Below are positions 16,791 to 23,859 of a stretch of DNA of 34,876 nt, piece by piece. The stretch comes from a virus. Made by a program: the position numbers and the translations under genes. Where the stretch lies: the IMG/VR virus record IMGVR_UViG_3300037827_000653, positions 1 through 34,876 of that record, one strand, 5' to 3'. The notes under the pieces were generated by a model. That model worked only from the letters and a program-made list of their open reading frames with translations, searched no databases and was not told the origin of the DNA. Position 1 is the first letter of the stretch. Each line of letters starts with the position of its first letter.

Positions 16791-18197
16791 TCACTTATAC
16801 AAATTATAATAATCTATTTTACTTTTTTTTGGATAACCTATGTGTACGTCGCATATACGACTCAGAGCATCAATCATGTCGTCATGTCTACCTACAGGAA
16901 ATGGCAAATATTCTTCATTTATAAAGTAATTGATCAAGTCTACTTCCTTTCCCAGATAATTATTTTTCTTAAGAAACTGCGGTAAGAATAGTTTGCCGTC
17001 TTCAAAATAAGGAGCTAAGCGTTCAATCCTATCTTCTTTTGCCATAGAGCCTCCAATCTCATCAATAGCAAATCGGTAATTTCTATGATCCATTGCCTGC
17101 TTCATATACTCTATATCTATTTGCATACCGTATTTTTCATAGTACACCTTGCGAGGACTATATATTTCATGCACGTGAAATAAAACGTTCTCACGCTCTT
17201 TTATATTCATCTTGTCTACCCAGGCATCTAACATATAAAGATTACCATCCTTATTTGCCCCGATAACAACTATGGCCGTATTATCGCTATTCTTATTCTT
17301 AGAGTTGGCGGGGTCAACGAAGACATAGATATTCATATCTGATAATGTAGGCTTCTCTCTGTAGTATTGCAACCATTCCGATTTAAATACACTGCCGCCT
17401 TGCTCAACGGGAGTTTGCATATAAAGAGCAGCCCAGTCTCTAGAGGAAGTAGATGGGTTGTTTTGAATTTCTTTTAATGCCTCTAGTGAATACCGCTCTG
17501 GCCAACAGGCTTCTTCAACACCATCCACAACACTAATAGCAGGTATACCAATTACATGCCAATCTTGCTTGCTTTCCTTTAATAACCAGCCGCTTAGATC
17601 GTCATTATGCCATCGTGTTTGGATGATCACAATAGCGCCATTAGGCTCCAGACGTGTATAAGCAGTCGATGAATACCAATCCTTATGTTTTTGTCTTATA
17701 AGGCTACTGTCAGCTTCCTCTCGGTTCTTAATAAGATCATCAATAATGAATAGATGAGCACCGCGCCCAGTTATAGATGAACCAGGGCCAACTGAATAGT
17801 AAACACCACCACGAGTTGTATGAAATCTATGAGCTGCACTTGAGTCATCACTAACAACTGTAGTTGGAAAAATATCCCTATAATTCTCACTTCCCATATG
17901 ATTACGTACTTTACGGCCAAAGCCGCTAGCGAATTGTGAATTATATCCAACGAATATCACTTGTTTTTCAGGGTTACGACCTAAAAACCATGCAGGAAAG
18001 ATTTCAGAGGCCAATAAGCTTTTGCCATGTCTTGGGGGAAGGAATATCATTAACCGTTTGATTTTACCCTCTTCAACGTCTTCTAAAGCCTGAGAAATAC
18101 GTTTTATATGTGGGGCTTGATCTTGAAAATCAGGATAAACTGCTTTTGCGAAAGCTCTTAGCCTTGAAAAAGCAATATAATTAAGTGGCTTCGTCAT
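16791..18197 (-). CDS. terL: Terminase large subunit (468 aa)
   Basis: This is the packaging motor ATPase and nuclease. The Walker A motif PPRHGKS lies at residues 54-60 and Walker B LFIIDD at 149-154. An SSITGRGAH loop precedes Walker B and IIQTRWHNDDLSGWLL follows it at about 191-205. The C-terminal RNase H-like nuclease shows YVFVDPA (291-297) and GRHDDMIDAL near the end, giving the metal-binding aspartates. The size is normal for the family. Its ATG overlaps the 54-aa gene by 17 bases. A circular map with no defined ends fits headful packaging, but the mode is not proved. Confidence 0.95.
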   Translation of the reverse strand: MTKPLNYIAFSRLRAFAKAVYPDFQDQAPHIKRISQALEDVEEGKIKRLMIFLPPRHGKSLLASEIFPAWFLGRNPEKQVIFVGYNSQFASGFGRKVRNHMGSENYRDIFPTTVVSDDSSAAHRFHTTRGGVYYSVGPGSSITGRGAHLFIIDDLIKNREEADSSLIRQKHKDWYSSTAYTRLEPNGAIVIIQTRWHNDDLSGWLLKESKQDWHVIGIPAISVVDGVEEACWPERYSLEALKEIQNNPSTSSRDWAALYMQTPVEQGGSVFKSEWLQYYREKPTLSDMNIYVFVDPANSKNKNSDNTAIVVIGANKDGNLYMLDAWVDKMNIKERENVLFHVHEIYSPRKVYYEKYGMQIDIEYMKQAMDHRNYRFAIDEIGGSMAKEDRIERLAPYFEDGKLFLPQFLKKNNYLGKEVDLINYFINEEYLPFPVGRHDDMIDALSRICDVHIGYPKKSKIDYYNLYK

Positions 18198-18345
18198 TAA
18201 CTAGCCATACTTCACAACCTTCCTCATCTTCAGGAATTAAGATCCTAATTTCATCGATACTAAACGTTTTCTTATTTCCTGAAATAACAATATATGTCTC
18301 AGGAGGCAAAGCTAATAAAATTGCAGCTAGCAAATGTGCCTTCAT
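18181..18345 (-). CDS. Small protein between the terminase genes (54 aa), copy 2
   Basis: The product begins MKAHLLAAILLALPPETY and ends VNDEAT. The N-terminus is nearly the same as that of the next upstream gene (MKAHDLAKILLALPEHTD), so the two are tandem paralogues. The ATG overlaps that gene's TGA, and its own end overlaps the large terminase start by 17 bases. Small phage proteins with an N-terminal helix and an LP..-V segment are common near structural genes, but I know no function. The gene is well supported by the overlaps and the paralogy. Confidence 0.75.
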   Translation of the reverse strand: MKAHLLAAILLALPPETYIVISGNKKTFSIDEIRILIPEDEEGCEVWLVNDEAT

Positions 18346-18524
18346 TCATTTGTCTCTTCTGAATCCATTATAATATCAAGTACCAATACTACTTGAGGAG
18401 TTAGAGTTATTTCATCAATTCTAATACCTAATATATTAATCTCAGTGTCTTTTAGATCTTCAAATGATAAATCCGTATGCTCAGGAAGAGCTAATAATAT
18501 TTTGGCTAAATCATGCGCTTTCAT
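18342..18524 (-). CDS. Small protein between the terminase genes (60 aa), copy 1
   Basis: The product begins MKAHDLAKILLALPEHTD, followed by a beta-like segment (INILGIRIDEITLTPQVVLV) and an acidic tail. GGGAG lies about 8 bases before the ATG at 18524, which is inside the end of the small terminase gene (14-base overlap). The TGA overlaps the start of its paralogue. The tight coupling suggests co-production with the terminase subunits. The function is unknown. Confidence 0.75.
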   Translation of the reverse strand: MKAHDLAKILLALPEHTDLSFEDLKDTEINILGIRIDEITLTPQVVLVLDIIMDSEETNE

Positions 18525-18963
18525 CTATTTCGCTCCCTATTCTGACAATGGCATCTATTTGTTCTTTTGTTACATTACTAATAGAATGTGCATGCTCTAT
18601 CGGCTTACCGTCGGGGCCAGATTGTTCTATGCGTTCAACGTAACCTCTATTTTTTGCTTTGGTCTTTAGATAGAATATAGTTGAAGCAGGAACATTATCT
18701 GCTATTTGTTGGTAAAGATGGCCTTCAACAAAATCTATAACCGTTTCCTTGACATCATCGCAAGCCTTTTTGAACTCAGGGTCGGCTTCATAATGATTAT
18801 AATACCATTCTCTCGACATTCCGACTCTTTTACAAGCATCTGTTACAATTCCCAAGCTTTCTTGAAGTATTTTTGGAAATTGTCTTTTAAGTTCGTCAAC
18901 GATGTGTCTCTTTACCACTTTAAAACTGTTTTTAACATTTAATATTATAATTACTTTAGTCAT
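18511..18963 (-). CDS. terS: Terminase small subunit (150 aa)
   Basis: The pattern is that of a small terminase. An N-terminal helix-turn-helix region (GIVTDACKRVGMSREWYYNH) is followed by DPEFKKACDDVKE, then VEGHLYQQIADNVPASTIFY and LKTKAKNRGYVER, which in this family form the oligomerisation helices. It would bind the packaging start site and load the large subunit. The start at 18963 (MTKVIIIL) is the first ATG but has no clear ribosome site; an upstream TTG would add six residues, and GTG at 18918 is also possible. Confidence 0.85.
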   Translation of the reverse strand: MTKVIIILNVKNSFKVVKRHIVDELKRQFPKILQESLGIVTDACKRVGMSREWYYNHYEADPEFKKACDDVKETVIDFVEGHLYQQIADNVPASTIFYLKTKAKNRGYVERIEQSGPDGKPIEHAHSISNVTKEQIDAIVRIGSEIDESA

Positions 18964-19015
18964 TAAGTATTTGAAAAACAATAAATATTTTTAGGAGAGG
19001 AAGTTTTAAAAAAGC

Positions 19016-19057
19016 ATGGCCGCAGGGAATATATCAGGGGAACTGAATGGCGGCCAT
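19016..19057. repeat. GC-rich inverted repeat upstream of terS
   Basis: ATGGCCGC (19016-19023) and GCGGCCAT (19050-19057) form a perfect 8-bp inverted repeat around a 26-base loop that holds CAG-GGGAA-CTG. On the minus strand a T6 run follows after two bases, so it could terminate leftward early transcription just before terS. It could also be part of the packaging recognition site, which often lies in or near terS. Confidence 0.45.
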
Positions 19058-19098
19058 ATAACTAACACTAATATGGAAACTATAAGAAGAAACTTAAG

Positions 19099-19117
19099 TT
19101 AACATATAAGATGTTAA
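19099..19117. promoter_or_regulatory. Dyad TTAACAT-ATAAG-ATGTTAA upstream of terS (operator candidate)
   Basis: A perfect 7-bp dyad with a 5-base spacer lies in the 184-bp gap upstream of terS, with flanking CTTAA and TTAAG that extend the symmetry loosely. This gap is the only space before the late operon, so a regulator site is plausible. The protein that might bind is not known, and I found no convincing -35/-10 pair here. Confidence 0.35.
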
Positions 19118-19147
19118 GGTGATTATTTATAATAAGCAATTGTAATT

Positions 19148-19567
19148 TCAATCATTTTTATCTACCCATTCTATTGTACATATTGGTGAGCATTCCCAGT
19201 CATTTTCTTCTTGAGCTATTTTAGTTAATCTCCAAAAATTTCCTTTTCCTTTTTTTCTATTATCACCCTTCGCAATTAAATTATCTAATTGGATAATAAG
19301 ATTAGCTGTGTCTTTATCAGAATACATTTTCCAAGGTAAAGTTTTATCTCTCATAAGATCATCGCAGAGAATCTCTTTTTTAAAGGATTTTCCTTTCATA
19401 TCTTCTTTTAGTAATTTCTTAGACTCTTTAAAGTTATCCTTAAGTTCTTTAAGTTTTTTCATATCCCCCCCGAGGGAGGCTTTTAACTTTTCAAAGTCAT
19501 CTTTTTTATTTACAATTGCTTCATTCATATATTGAATTAAATTATCAAACAAATTATTGAGTAACAT
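19148..19567 (-). CDS. Lys-rich coiled-coil hypothetical protein (139 aa)
   Basis: The product has a charged helical N-terminal half (DFEKLKASLGGDMKKLKELK, then FKESKKLLKEDMKG) and a more globular C-terminal half (YSDKDTANLIIQLDNLIAKG, ending CSPICTIEWVDKND). I chose ATG at 19567 (MLLNNLF); a TTG at 19594 would add nine residues. It overlaps the start of the divergent VRR-NUC gene, so the two 5' ends interlock. The family is not recognised. It is the last minus-strand gene before the terS gap. Confidence 0.6.
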   Translation of the reverse strand: MLLNNLFDNLIQYMNEAIVNKKDDFEKLKASLGGDMKKLKELKDNFKESKKLLKEDMKGKSFKKEILCDDLMRDKTLPWKMYSDKDTANLIIQLDNLIAKGDNRKKGKGNFWRLTKIAQEENDWECSPICTIEWVDKND

Positions 19568-19934
19568 ATTGACGTCACAAGCAAAACCTGTCAAAGAAAA
19601 AGAACTTTGTAAAGCATTTTATAGACAATATCAATCACTACGACTGTACAATCAATTTAAGAATAACGCATTAGTATTTCACATAGCAAATGAGCAGAAT
19701 TGTTCTAAGGCATATACTCTTCAATTAAAGCGTATGGGGCTCCTTCCTGGGGTAGCAGACTATTGCATCCTATTAAAGGGCTGTAGAGTGGCTTTCCTTG
19801 AGTTTAAAAGGGATAAGAAGAGTAAGCAGAGTATTAATCAAAGAAACTTTGAACTTGAGTGTTATGATCTGAGTATTCCTTATCTTTTAACGCATGATGT
19901 GGATAAAGCTTTAAGTTGGATTCAAGCACTTTAA
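19557..19934 (+). CDS. VRR-NUC domain nuclease (125 aa)
   Basis: The protein shows the VRR-NUC pattern of the PD-(D/E)XK nuclease superfamily. HIANEQNCSKAYTLQLKRMG is followed by LLPGVADYCIL (the catalytic Asp in GxxD), then RVAFLEFKRD (the E-x-K motif) and KQSINQRNF (the conserved Gln). Stand-alone phage VRR-NUC proteins act on branched DNA, as Holliday junction resolvases do. Resolving junctions before packaging would fit its place beside the terminase genes. The start is TTG at 19557 or 19569, neither with a clear ribosome site. It is transcribed against its neighbours. Confidence 0.8.
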   Translation: MSNILTSQAKPVKEKELCKAFYRQYQSLRLYNQFKNNALVFHIANEQNCSKAYTLQLKRMGLLPGVADYCILLKGCRVAFLEFKRDKKSKQSINQRNFELECYDLSIPYLLTHDVDKALSWIQAL

Positions 19935-19937
19935 GAG

Positions 19938-19960
19938 TAATGGCCCAAATCGAGCCATTA
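19938..19960. terminator. Hairpin between convergent genes
   Basis: TAATGGC (19938-19944) and GCCATTA (19954-19960) form a perfect 7-bp stem with a 9-base loop, just after the VRR-NUC stop. It lies between genes converging from both sides. There is no good T-run on either side, so intrinsic termination would be weak. Confidence 0.35.
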
Positions 19961-20049
19961 TAGGTTTGAAGTCTTAACACAAAAAAACTATATCAATCAA
20001 AAAGTTAAAGCAATTGATAACAGAAATAGAATGTGGGGCAACGGGAAAG

Positions 20050-20511
20050 TTAGTGTGGTTTATTTTGAGTTTCAGTGTAAACATTAGGGGCTTTATTAGT
20101 AATATTATATTTATTAGAAAGGATTTCCCTCTTAATCAAAGCAAATAAACAATTAAACAAATTATAAATCTGGCTGTAGCTAAAACATTCGGGACATCTT
20201 CTTTTTAAAGTATTTATAGTTTGATAATATACAAAGAAAGCTTGTTTTTTATTTTCCTCAAACATTTCTTGTTTAAATAAAGGACATAAGTAAATATCAA
20301 ATGCTTCACAAGAAATAATTTTAAATGCTATTCTACCACCTTCATTTTGGTTGATGATATCCAATGCATGTTTTTCATTATCTTCCTTACAACCCTCGTG
20401 ACCAAATAAAATTTCTTCGAACTGTTTAAAAAAAATAATAGGCATACTGGTTAATTCAAAACCAAAAGGGAATTCAGCAGTTTCACTACTTTTTTTTATC
20501 TTATCAGTCAT
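20050..20511 (-). CDS. Hypothetical protein after the initiator gene (153 aa), lambda-P-like position
   Basis: The start MTDKIKK at 20511 lies inside the end of the initiator gene (8-base overlap), so translation is coupled. The protein has an aromatic, helical middle (SMPIIFFKQFEEILFG), then KKQAFFVYYQTINTLKRRCP and a Cys pair region. Nothing matches a family I know. In lambdoid phages the gene after the initiator O is the helicase loader P, which is the obvious guess, but no sequence support for it is visible. Confidence 0.6.
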   Translation of the reverse strand: MTDKIKKSSETAEFPFGFELTSMPIIFFKQFEEILFGHEGCKEDNEKHALDIINQNEGGRIAFKIISCEAFDIYLCPLFKQEMFEENKKQAFFVYYQTINTLKRRCPECFSYSQIYNLFNCLFALIKREILSNKYNITNKAPNVYTETQNKPH

Positions 20512-21844
20512 ATTTCTTAACCCCGTACAGCTTTTTGTATAAATCATCTAGACCCTCTAGTAGATCTTCAGGAGGCATAATATTAGAGCTCCAGCCAGTT
20601 TCTTGATATTCTGTAGCCACAGGCTTTTTATCACTGGATACATAGCGAGTGAGGCTTTCTTCCTGGCTTTCAGGTTGATTGTATCCAGTGTGTCCAAGGA
20701 TTTTCGGGGTAATATCCGACAATTGTTTCATTCCAGTTTGTTTCATAGCTGGATCTTTATAATCGCTTGTATGTTCTTTGTCTACATTTTCTATTAAGCG
20801 CTGTTCAGCTATTTGGGTGTGATAATTAGGTTCGTCTTGTTTCCAAACTGTGCCACATGTTTTGTTTTCATTGAAAGCTTCTCTTTCATGGGAAAAGTGG
20901 AAAGGAATGCCTTTAGAGATAAAATCTTTCCTGATAGCGAATGTCTTTAGGAAGTTGTTAATGAAAAGCTCATTGAATCGCTCTTGAGTAACAAAGCCCT
21001 TTTTCTTTTTCACTATGAATCTTTGAATGTCGTATCTCGCTGCATCAACAAACTTGTTTCTAAGTTCGAGGTTATTTCTACCAATCTTTTCATCCAATAA
21101 TTCGATCGCTTCTTTTGTCGGCCAAGCTTTCATAACATCGATGTCGACAATCTCAGGTAAATTTGAATAATGGATTATCTCTTTTTCGGTTTCAAACTTC
21201 AAAGGAATTTCATCCTTACCCTCACTGAAATATTTTTCAATCAAGTTTTCCTTTTTAAAACTAGTTTCTTTCTTTCTTGTAATAAGTAGTATGCCAACGT
21301 GTGGCTGGCCCATGGAGAGATCTGGCTTGTAGGGGACATTTTCCATAACGCGGGATTTGGAAGCAGCCTTGTATAAGGGGGCAGCCTTGTATAAGGGGGC
21401 AGGATTGTTTATGTAATCGAAATTGATTTGGAAAATGTTTCTTGTTTTTGATGTCTCAGGAATTCTCTCAGAAGTGATATTAAAAATTTTCCACAGTTTA
21501 CCATAACTAAAAATTCTGGAAATTGTCCGAGTGCTAATAGATTTACCAGTTATATTAAAATAATATTTTTGAATAACCTTAACACTTGGATTATATATTA
21601 AATGACCATTTGAATCTTTGAATATTTGGATGAGATATCTATAAATAATACCATAAGAAGAAGGTATGCTTTTACCACTTAAAGGATCAACAGTAAGCGC
21701 TCCTTCAACAGCTTGCAGCATTTTTTTAGTGAGTGCACATACTGCGGCATCAACATCACACTTCTCAGTGTTTGCTACAATATCTTCAGATTTAAATGAA
21801 TTTATATTTGACTTGTTTGTATTATGCTCTATAAAAATATTCAT
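20504..21844 (-). CDS. Putative replication initiator (446 aa, lambda-O-like)
   Basis: The N-terminal 150 residues look like a winged helix: PSSYGIIYRYLIQIFKDSNG, VKVIQKYYFNITGKSISTRT and ISRIFSYGKLWKIF. A low-complexity linker with a tandem APLYKA duplication follows, then a helical C-terminal half (WPTKEAIELLDEKIGRNNLE). Phage initiators of the lambda O type have the same order: DNA-binding N-terminus, a linker whose DNA holds the iterons, and a helicase-recruiting C-terminus. Here the linker DNA also contains 18-bp direct repeats. It is the longest gene of the leftward early operon. Function inferred from architecture. Confidence 0.55.
   Translation of the reverse strand: MNIFIEHNTNKSNINSFKSEDIVANTEKCDVDAAVCALTKKMLQAVEGALTVDPLSGKSIPSSYGIIYRYLIQIFKDSNGHLIYNPSVKVIQKYYFNITGKSISTRTISRIFSYGKLWKIFNITSERIPETSKTRNIFQINFDYINNPAPLYKAAPLYKAASKSRVMENVPYKPDLSMGQPHVGILLITRKKETSFKKENLIEKYFSEGKDEIPLKFETEKEIIHYSNLPEIVDIDVMKAWPTKEAIELLDEKIGRNNLELRNKFVDAARYDIQRFIVKKKKGFVTQERFNELFINNFLKTFAIRKDFISKGIPFHFSHEREAFNENKTCGTVWKQDEPNYHTQIAEQRLIENVDKEHTSDYKDPAMKQTGMKQLSDITPKILGHTGYNQPESQEESLTRYVSSDKKPVATEYQETGWSSNIMPPEDLLEGLDDLYKKLYGVKKYD
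21363..21413. repeat. 18-bp iteron-like tandem repeats inside the initiator gene
   Basis: The unit GCAGCCTTGTATAAGGGG occurs twice exactly (21363-21380 and 21381-21398), and a degenerate third copy (GCAGGATTGTTTATG) follows at 21399-21413. Each unit contains the dyad CCTT-GTAT-AAGG. They lie in the middle of the initiator-like gene, with AT-rich DNA from about 21400 to 21600 beside them. Candidate replication origin. Confidence 0.5.
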
Positions 21845-21958
21845 AAAAGAAATCTATTTTCCTCTTTTTGAGTGATTATTGATGAGTGGAAAGTAGTTTC
21901 TTTTATGACCCTTGTAAAGTACTTTTCTCATAATCTGCCTCAACATTAATTGTTAATA

Positions 21959-22237
21959 TTACTCTTTTCTTTCTAGTACTAGATTGTCTATTGCCAACGC
22001 TAGGCTTGTAATAGCATGATCTAGGTGGTGTAATTTACTCTCGTGGTCAATGGGATCTTCGTACCAATATTTATAAATATGTCTTATAGAAGCTTCCAAA
22101 AAATGGTCAGAATTAACAGAATAATGTGTATCATTACCATATTTATCTAAACCATATTCTCTACCCCTAGTTATAGCTTTTAAAGCTTCCCAAGGTATAA
22201 GACTTACTTGTGGTTTATCTTTAAGATCTTTACTCAT
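21959..22237 (-). CDS. dATP/dGTP diphosphohydrolase-family protein (DUF5664-like, 92 aa)
   Basis: The pattern is that of the DUF5664 family, named dATP/dGTP diphosphohydrolase N-terminal. KPQVSLIPWEALKAITRGRE is followed by YGLDKYGND, then FLEASIRHIYKYWYEDPIDH and a histidine-rich SKLHHLDHAITSLALAIDNL. Members are small helical MazG-like nucleotide pyrophosphohydrolases common in phages. It may adjust the dNTP pool for phage replication. It lies between a winged-helix-like gene and the initiator gene. Family fairly sure; activity not shown. Confidence 0.75.
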   Translation of the reverse strand: MSKDLKDKPQVSLIPWEALKAITRGREYGLDKYGNDTHYSVNSDHFLEASIRHIYKYWYEDPIDHESKLHHLDHAITSLALAIDNLVLERKE

Positions 22238-22333
22238 TGAAATATATGGAGTTTAGGACTCACAGAGTGAATACCTTTATTAAATACTTGTCTAGAAGAA
22301 TTTTCAAAGGAGCACAAATTTCTCATAAGAATA

Positions 22334-22702
22334 TCAATGCTCCGACAGTGAATCTAATAGTTTAAAATTAAATTTATAAGAATTCAATCTTCCATTACCT
22401 TTACGGGTAACATAAATAAACCTTCTCGCCTTAAGGACACTTAAATATCTACTAATAGATTTACTACTACGATAAAATCGTGGGTTCATTTTATGAAAAG
22501 GAAGTGGAAAACTTACATTACCTTCGCTATCGCATTCAAAAGATAATAGATATTGAAAAAAATCACAGCACGAATTAGTAATCACAAAGACCTTTTCTCC
22601 TTTAGGAAATCTATTAAAACCACATTCCAATAAACCTCTGTCTGCATAAAACATTTTCTGAAATAATACGAATAATCTTTCTTTTAAATACTCATTTGTC
22701 AT
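22334..22702 (-). CDS. Winged-helix-like hypothetical protein (122 aa)
   Basis: The ATG overlaps the TGA of the ProQ-like gene (ATGA), so the two are coupled. The C-terminal half has RSSKSISRYLSVLKARRFIY followed by VTRKGNGRLNSYKFNF, which looks like a recognition helix and a beta wing. The N-terminal half is helical and aromatic (LKERLFVLFQKMFYADRG). It could be a DNA-binding regulator of early genes. No family is recognised. Confidence 0.6.
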   Translation of the reverse strand: MTNEYLKERLFVLFQKMFYADRGLLECGFNRFPKGEKVFVITNSCCDFFQYLLSFECDSEGNVSFPLPFHKMNPRFYRSSKSISRYLSVLKARRFIYVTRKGNGRLNSYKFNFKLLDSLSEH

Positions 22703-23163
22703 TTTATTTTATCTCCTCTTCTTAATTTCTCTTCTGCTTTCGTCTTAGCTTTTAAATTTCTTTTTATATTTCCTTTTGTGATAGCAAGATTATCCAAATG
22801 TTTTTGTGTTACCAAACCTACAAAATTACCTTTAAGGTCCACCCTTTTAGCATTTAAGACATGAATCTTATTATAAGAAGGTGTATTACAATATTTCATA
22901 AGAAATAAACCAATCTTTCTATGACTCATATCATAGTGCTTTGCTAAATCTACTCTAATTCCCACCTTCAAAGGCTTGGGATGTTCTATAGAAAAACACA
23001 AAGGAAATTCATGTACCACCTTCTTTAAGAACTCAACGTAATCCTCCGAAGATATTTTAGAAGTTAGTTTTTTTACAAGATTTACTACTGGTGGCTTAGG
23101 TTTATTAAACATGCCTATTGTAGAGCGTCTTAATATTGTTGGCTTGACGATATTGGGTTGCAT
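22699..23163 (-). CDS. ProQ/FinO-domain RNA-binding protein (154 aa)
   Basis: Residues about 40-125 match the ProQ/FinO domain: VVHEFPLCFSIEHPKPLKVG with FPLCF and PLKVGI, then YDMSHRKIGLFLMKYCNTPS, a YNKI stretch, and RVDLKGNFVGLVTQKHLDNL. The tail (RNLKAKTKAEEKLRRGDK) is basic, as in family members that bind RNA hairpins and help small RNAs pair with targets. GAGGATAACAT precedes the ATG. It is the second gene of the leftward early operon. It may act on phage antisense RNA or on host small-RNA networks; that role is inferred. Confidence 0.85.
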   Translation of the reverse strand: MQPNIVKPTILRRSTIGMFNKPKPPVVNLVKKLTSKISSEDYVEFLKKVVHEFPLCFSIEHPKPLKVGIRVDLAKHYDMSHRKIGLFLMKYCNTPSYNKIHVLNAKRVDLKGNFVGLVTQKHLDNLAITKGNIKRNLKAKTKAEEKLRRGDKIK

Positions 23164-23258
23164 ATGTTATCCTCGCAAAGTTAATTGTTATTAAAAAAGT
23201 ATTATTAGACCTTTTAGTGTTGAAAATCACATTTTTTGATGCATATAGACATTGACTT

Positions 23259-23681
23259 TCAACGCTCTGATTCCTCAAATTGGGGCGTAATTTCTTCTTC
23301 AGAATCTTCTTTCTTTGGTATCTTACTAAATTGTCTCCCAGGTTTTCTATTTCTAGCGATTATATCTTCCAAAGGAGGCATTTTACTTAAGATATCCAAA
23401 AGATCTAGAGAAAGATGCCCATTCTCATGATGTTTAGCTTCTTCAAGAAGATATTTTCTTAAAAACCAATCAAGATAATTAGCTTTATTAAATGTAGAAT
23501 GTGCTGTAAGTAAATATATCACAGTTACTAATTCAGGTGTAACCCAAGCTTGCAAAGTCCGAAGTCCTCTACTATCACGTTTTCCAATTTCCCCTTTTAC
23601 ATAACGTATATGGCGGTCCCTTTTATAAACCTCGACAATTTTCAAAGGCGCACTTATATCTGATACTTCTTTTAATGACAT
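23259..23681 (-). CDS. Hypothetical early protein, first gene of leftward operon (140 aa)
   Basis: The first gene read from the leftward arm of the bidirectional promoter. The start of transcription would be about 30 bases before the ATG, and there is no clear Shine-Dalgarno site. The N-terminal half is basic (KRDRHIRYVKGEIGKRDSRG), then helical (AWVTPELVTVIYLLTAHSTF, then YLDWFLRKYLLEEAKHH), and the tail is acidic. A DNA-binding regulator is a reasonable guess for a first early gene beside a control site, but I recognise no domain. Confidence 0.65.
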   Translation of the reverse strand: MSLKEVSDISAPLKIVEVYKRDRHIRYVKGEIGKRDSRGLRTLQAWVTPELVTVIYLLTAHSTFNKANYLDWFLRKYLLEEAKHHENGHLSLDLLDILSKMPPLEDIIARNRKPGRQFSKIPKKEDSEEEITPQFEESER

Positions 23682-23695
23682 GTAAATAATAATAA

Positions 23696-23745
23696 TTGAC
23701 AGTTGTGTGTAAATCAGTTATAATGAAAATTAAGGTCAATGTCAA
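23696..23745. promoter_or_regulatory. Overlapping bidirectional early promoter
   Basis: On the plus strand TTGACA (23696-23701), 17 bases and TATAAT (23719-23724) are a perfect sigma-70 consensus. On the minus strand TTGACA (23745-23740), 17 bases and TATAAC (23722-23717) match at 11 of 12 positions. The two -10 elements share the palindrome TTATAA. RNA polymerase cannot occupy both at once. It drives the recombination genes rightward and the replication genes leftward. Confidence 0.85.
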
Positions 23746-23767
23746 CACTAAAATTTGAGGTAAAAAA

Positions 23768-23857
23768 ATGTGTGCTTTATTATGTGCCATTTTGAAGATT
23801 TACGGAACTATTATCATCGGCACTTTTATAATTATGTGTTTCGTGGAGGGTAATTAA
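23768..23857 (+). CDS. Tiny membrane peptide 1 (29 aa)
   Basis: The frame begins MCALLCAILKIYG and ends FVEGN. It is almost entirely hydrophobic and long enough for one membrane span. GAGG lies 8 bases before the ATG, and the start is about 37 bases after the predicted transcription start of the strong rightward promoter. The stop is 2 bases from the next peptide's start. Placement as the first early gene invites comparison with small toxic or regulatory peptides of lambdoid left operons, but there is no sequence match. Confidence 0.6.
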   Translation: MCALLCAILKIYGTIIIGTFIIMCFVEGN

Positions 23858-23859
23858 AA

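Noticed and set aside
19566-19594. Minus-strand TTGACA as promoter for the 139-aa gene
   Set aside because: At 17-base spacing the -10 would be CAATAT, a poor match, and it overlaps the likely start codon.
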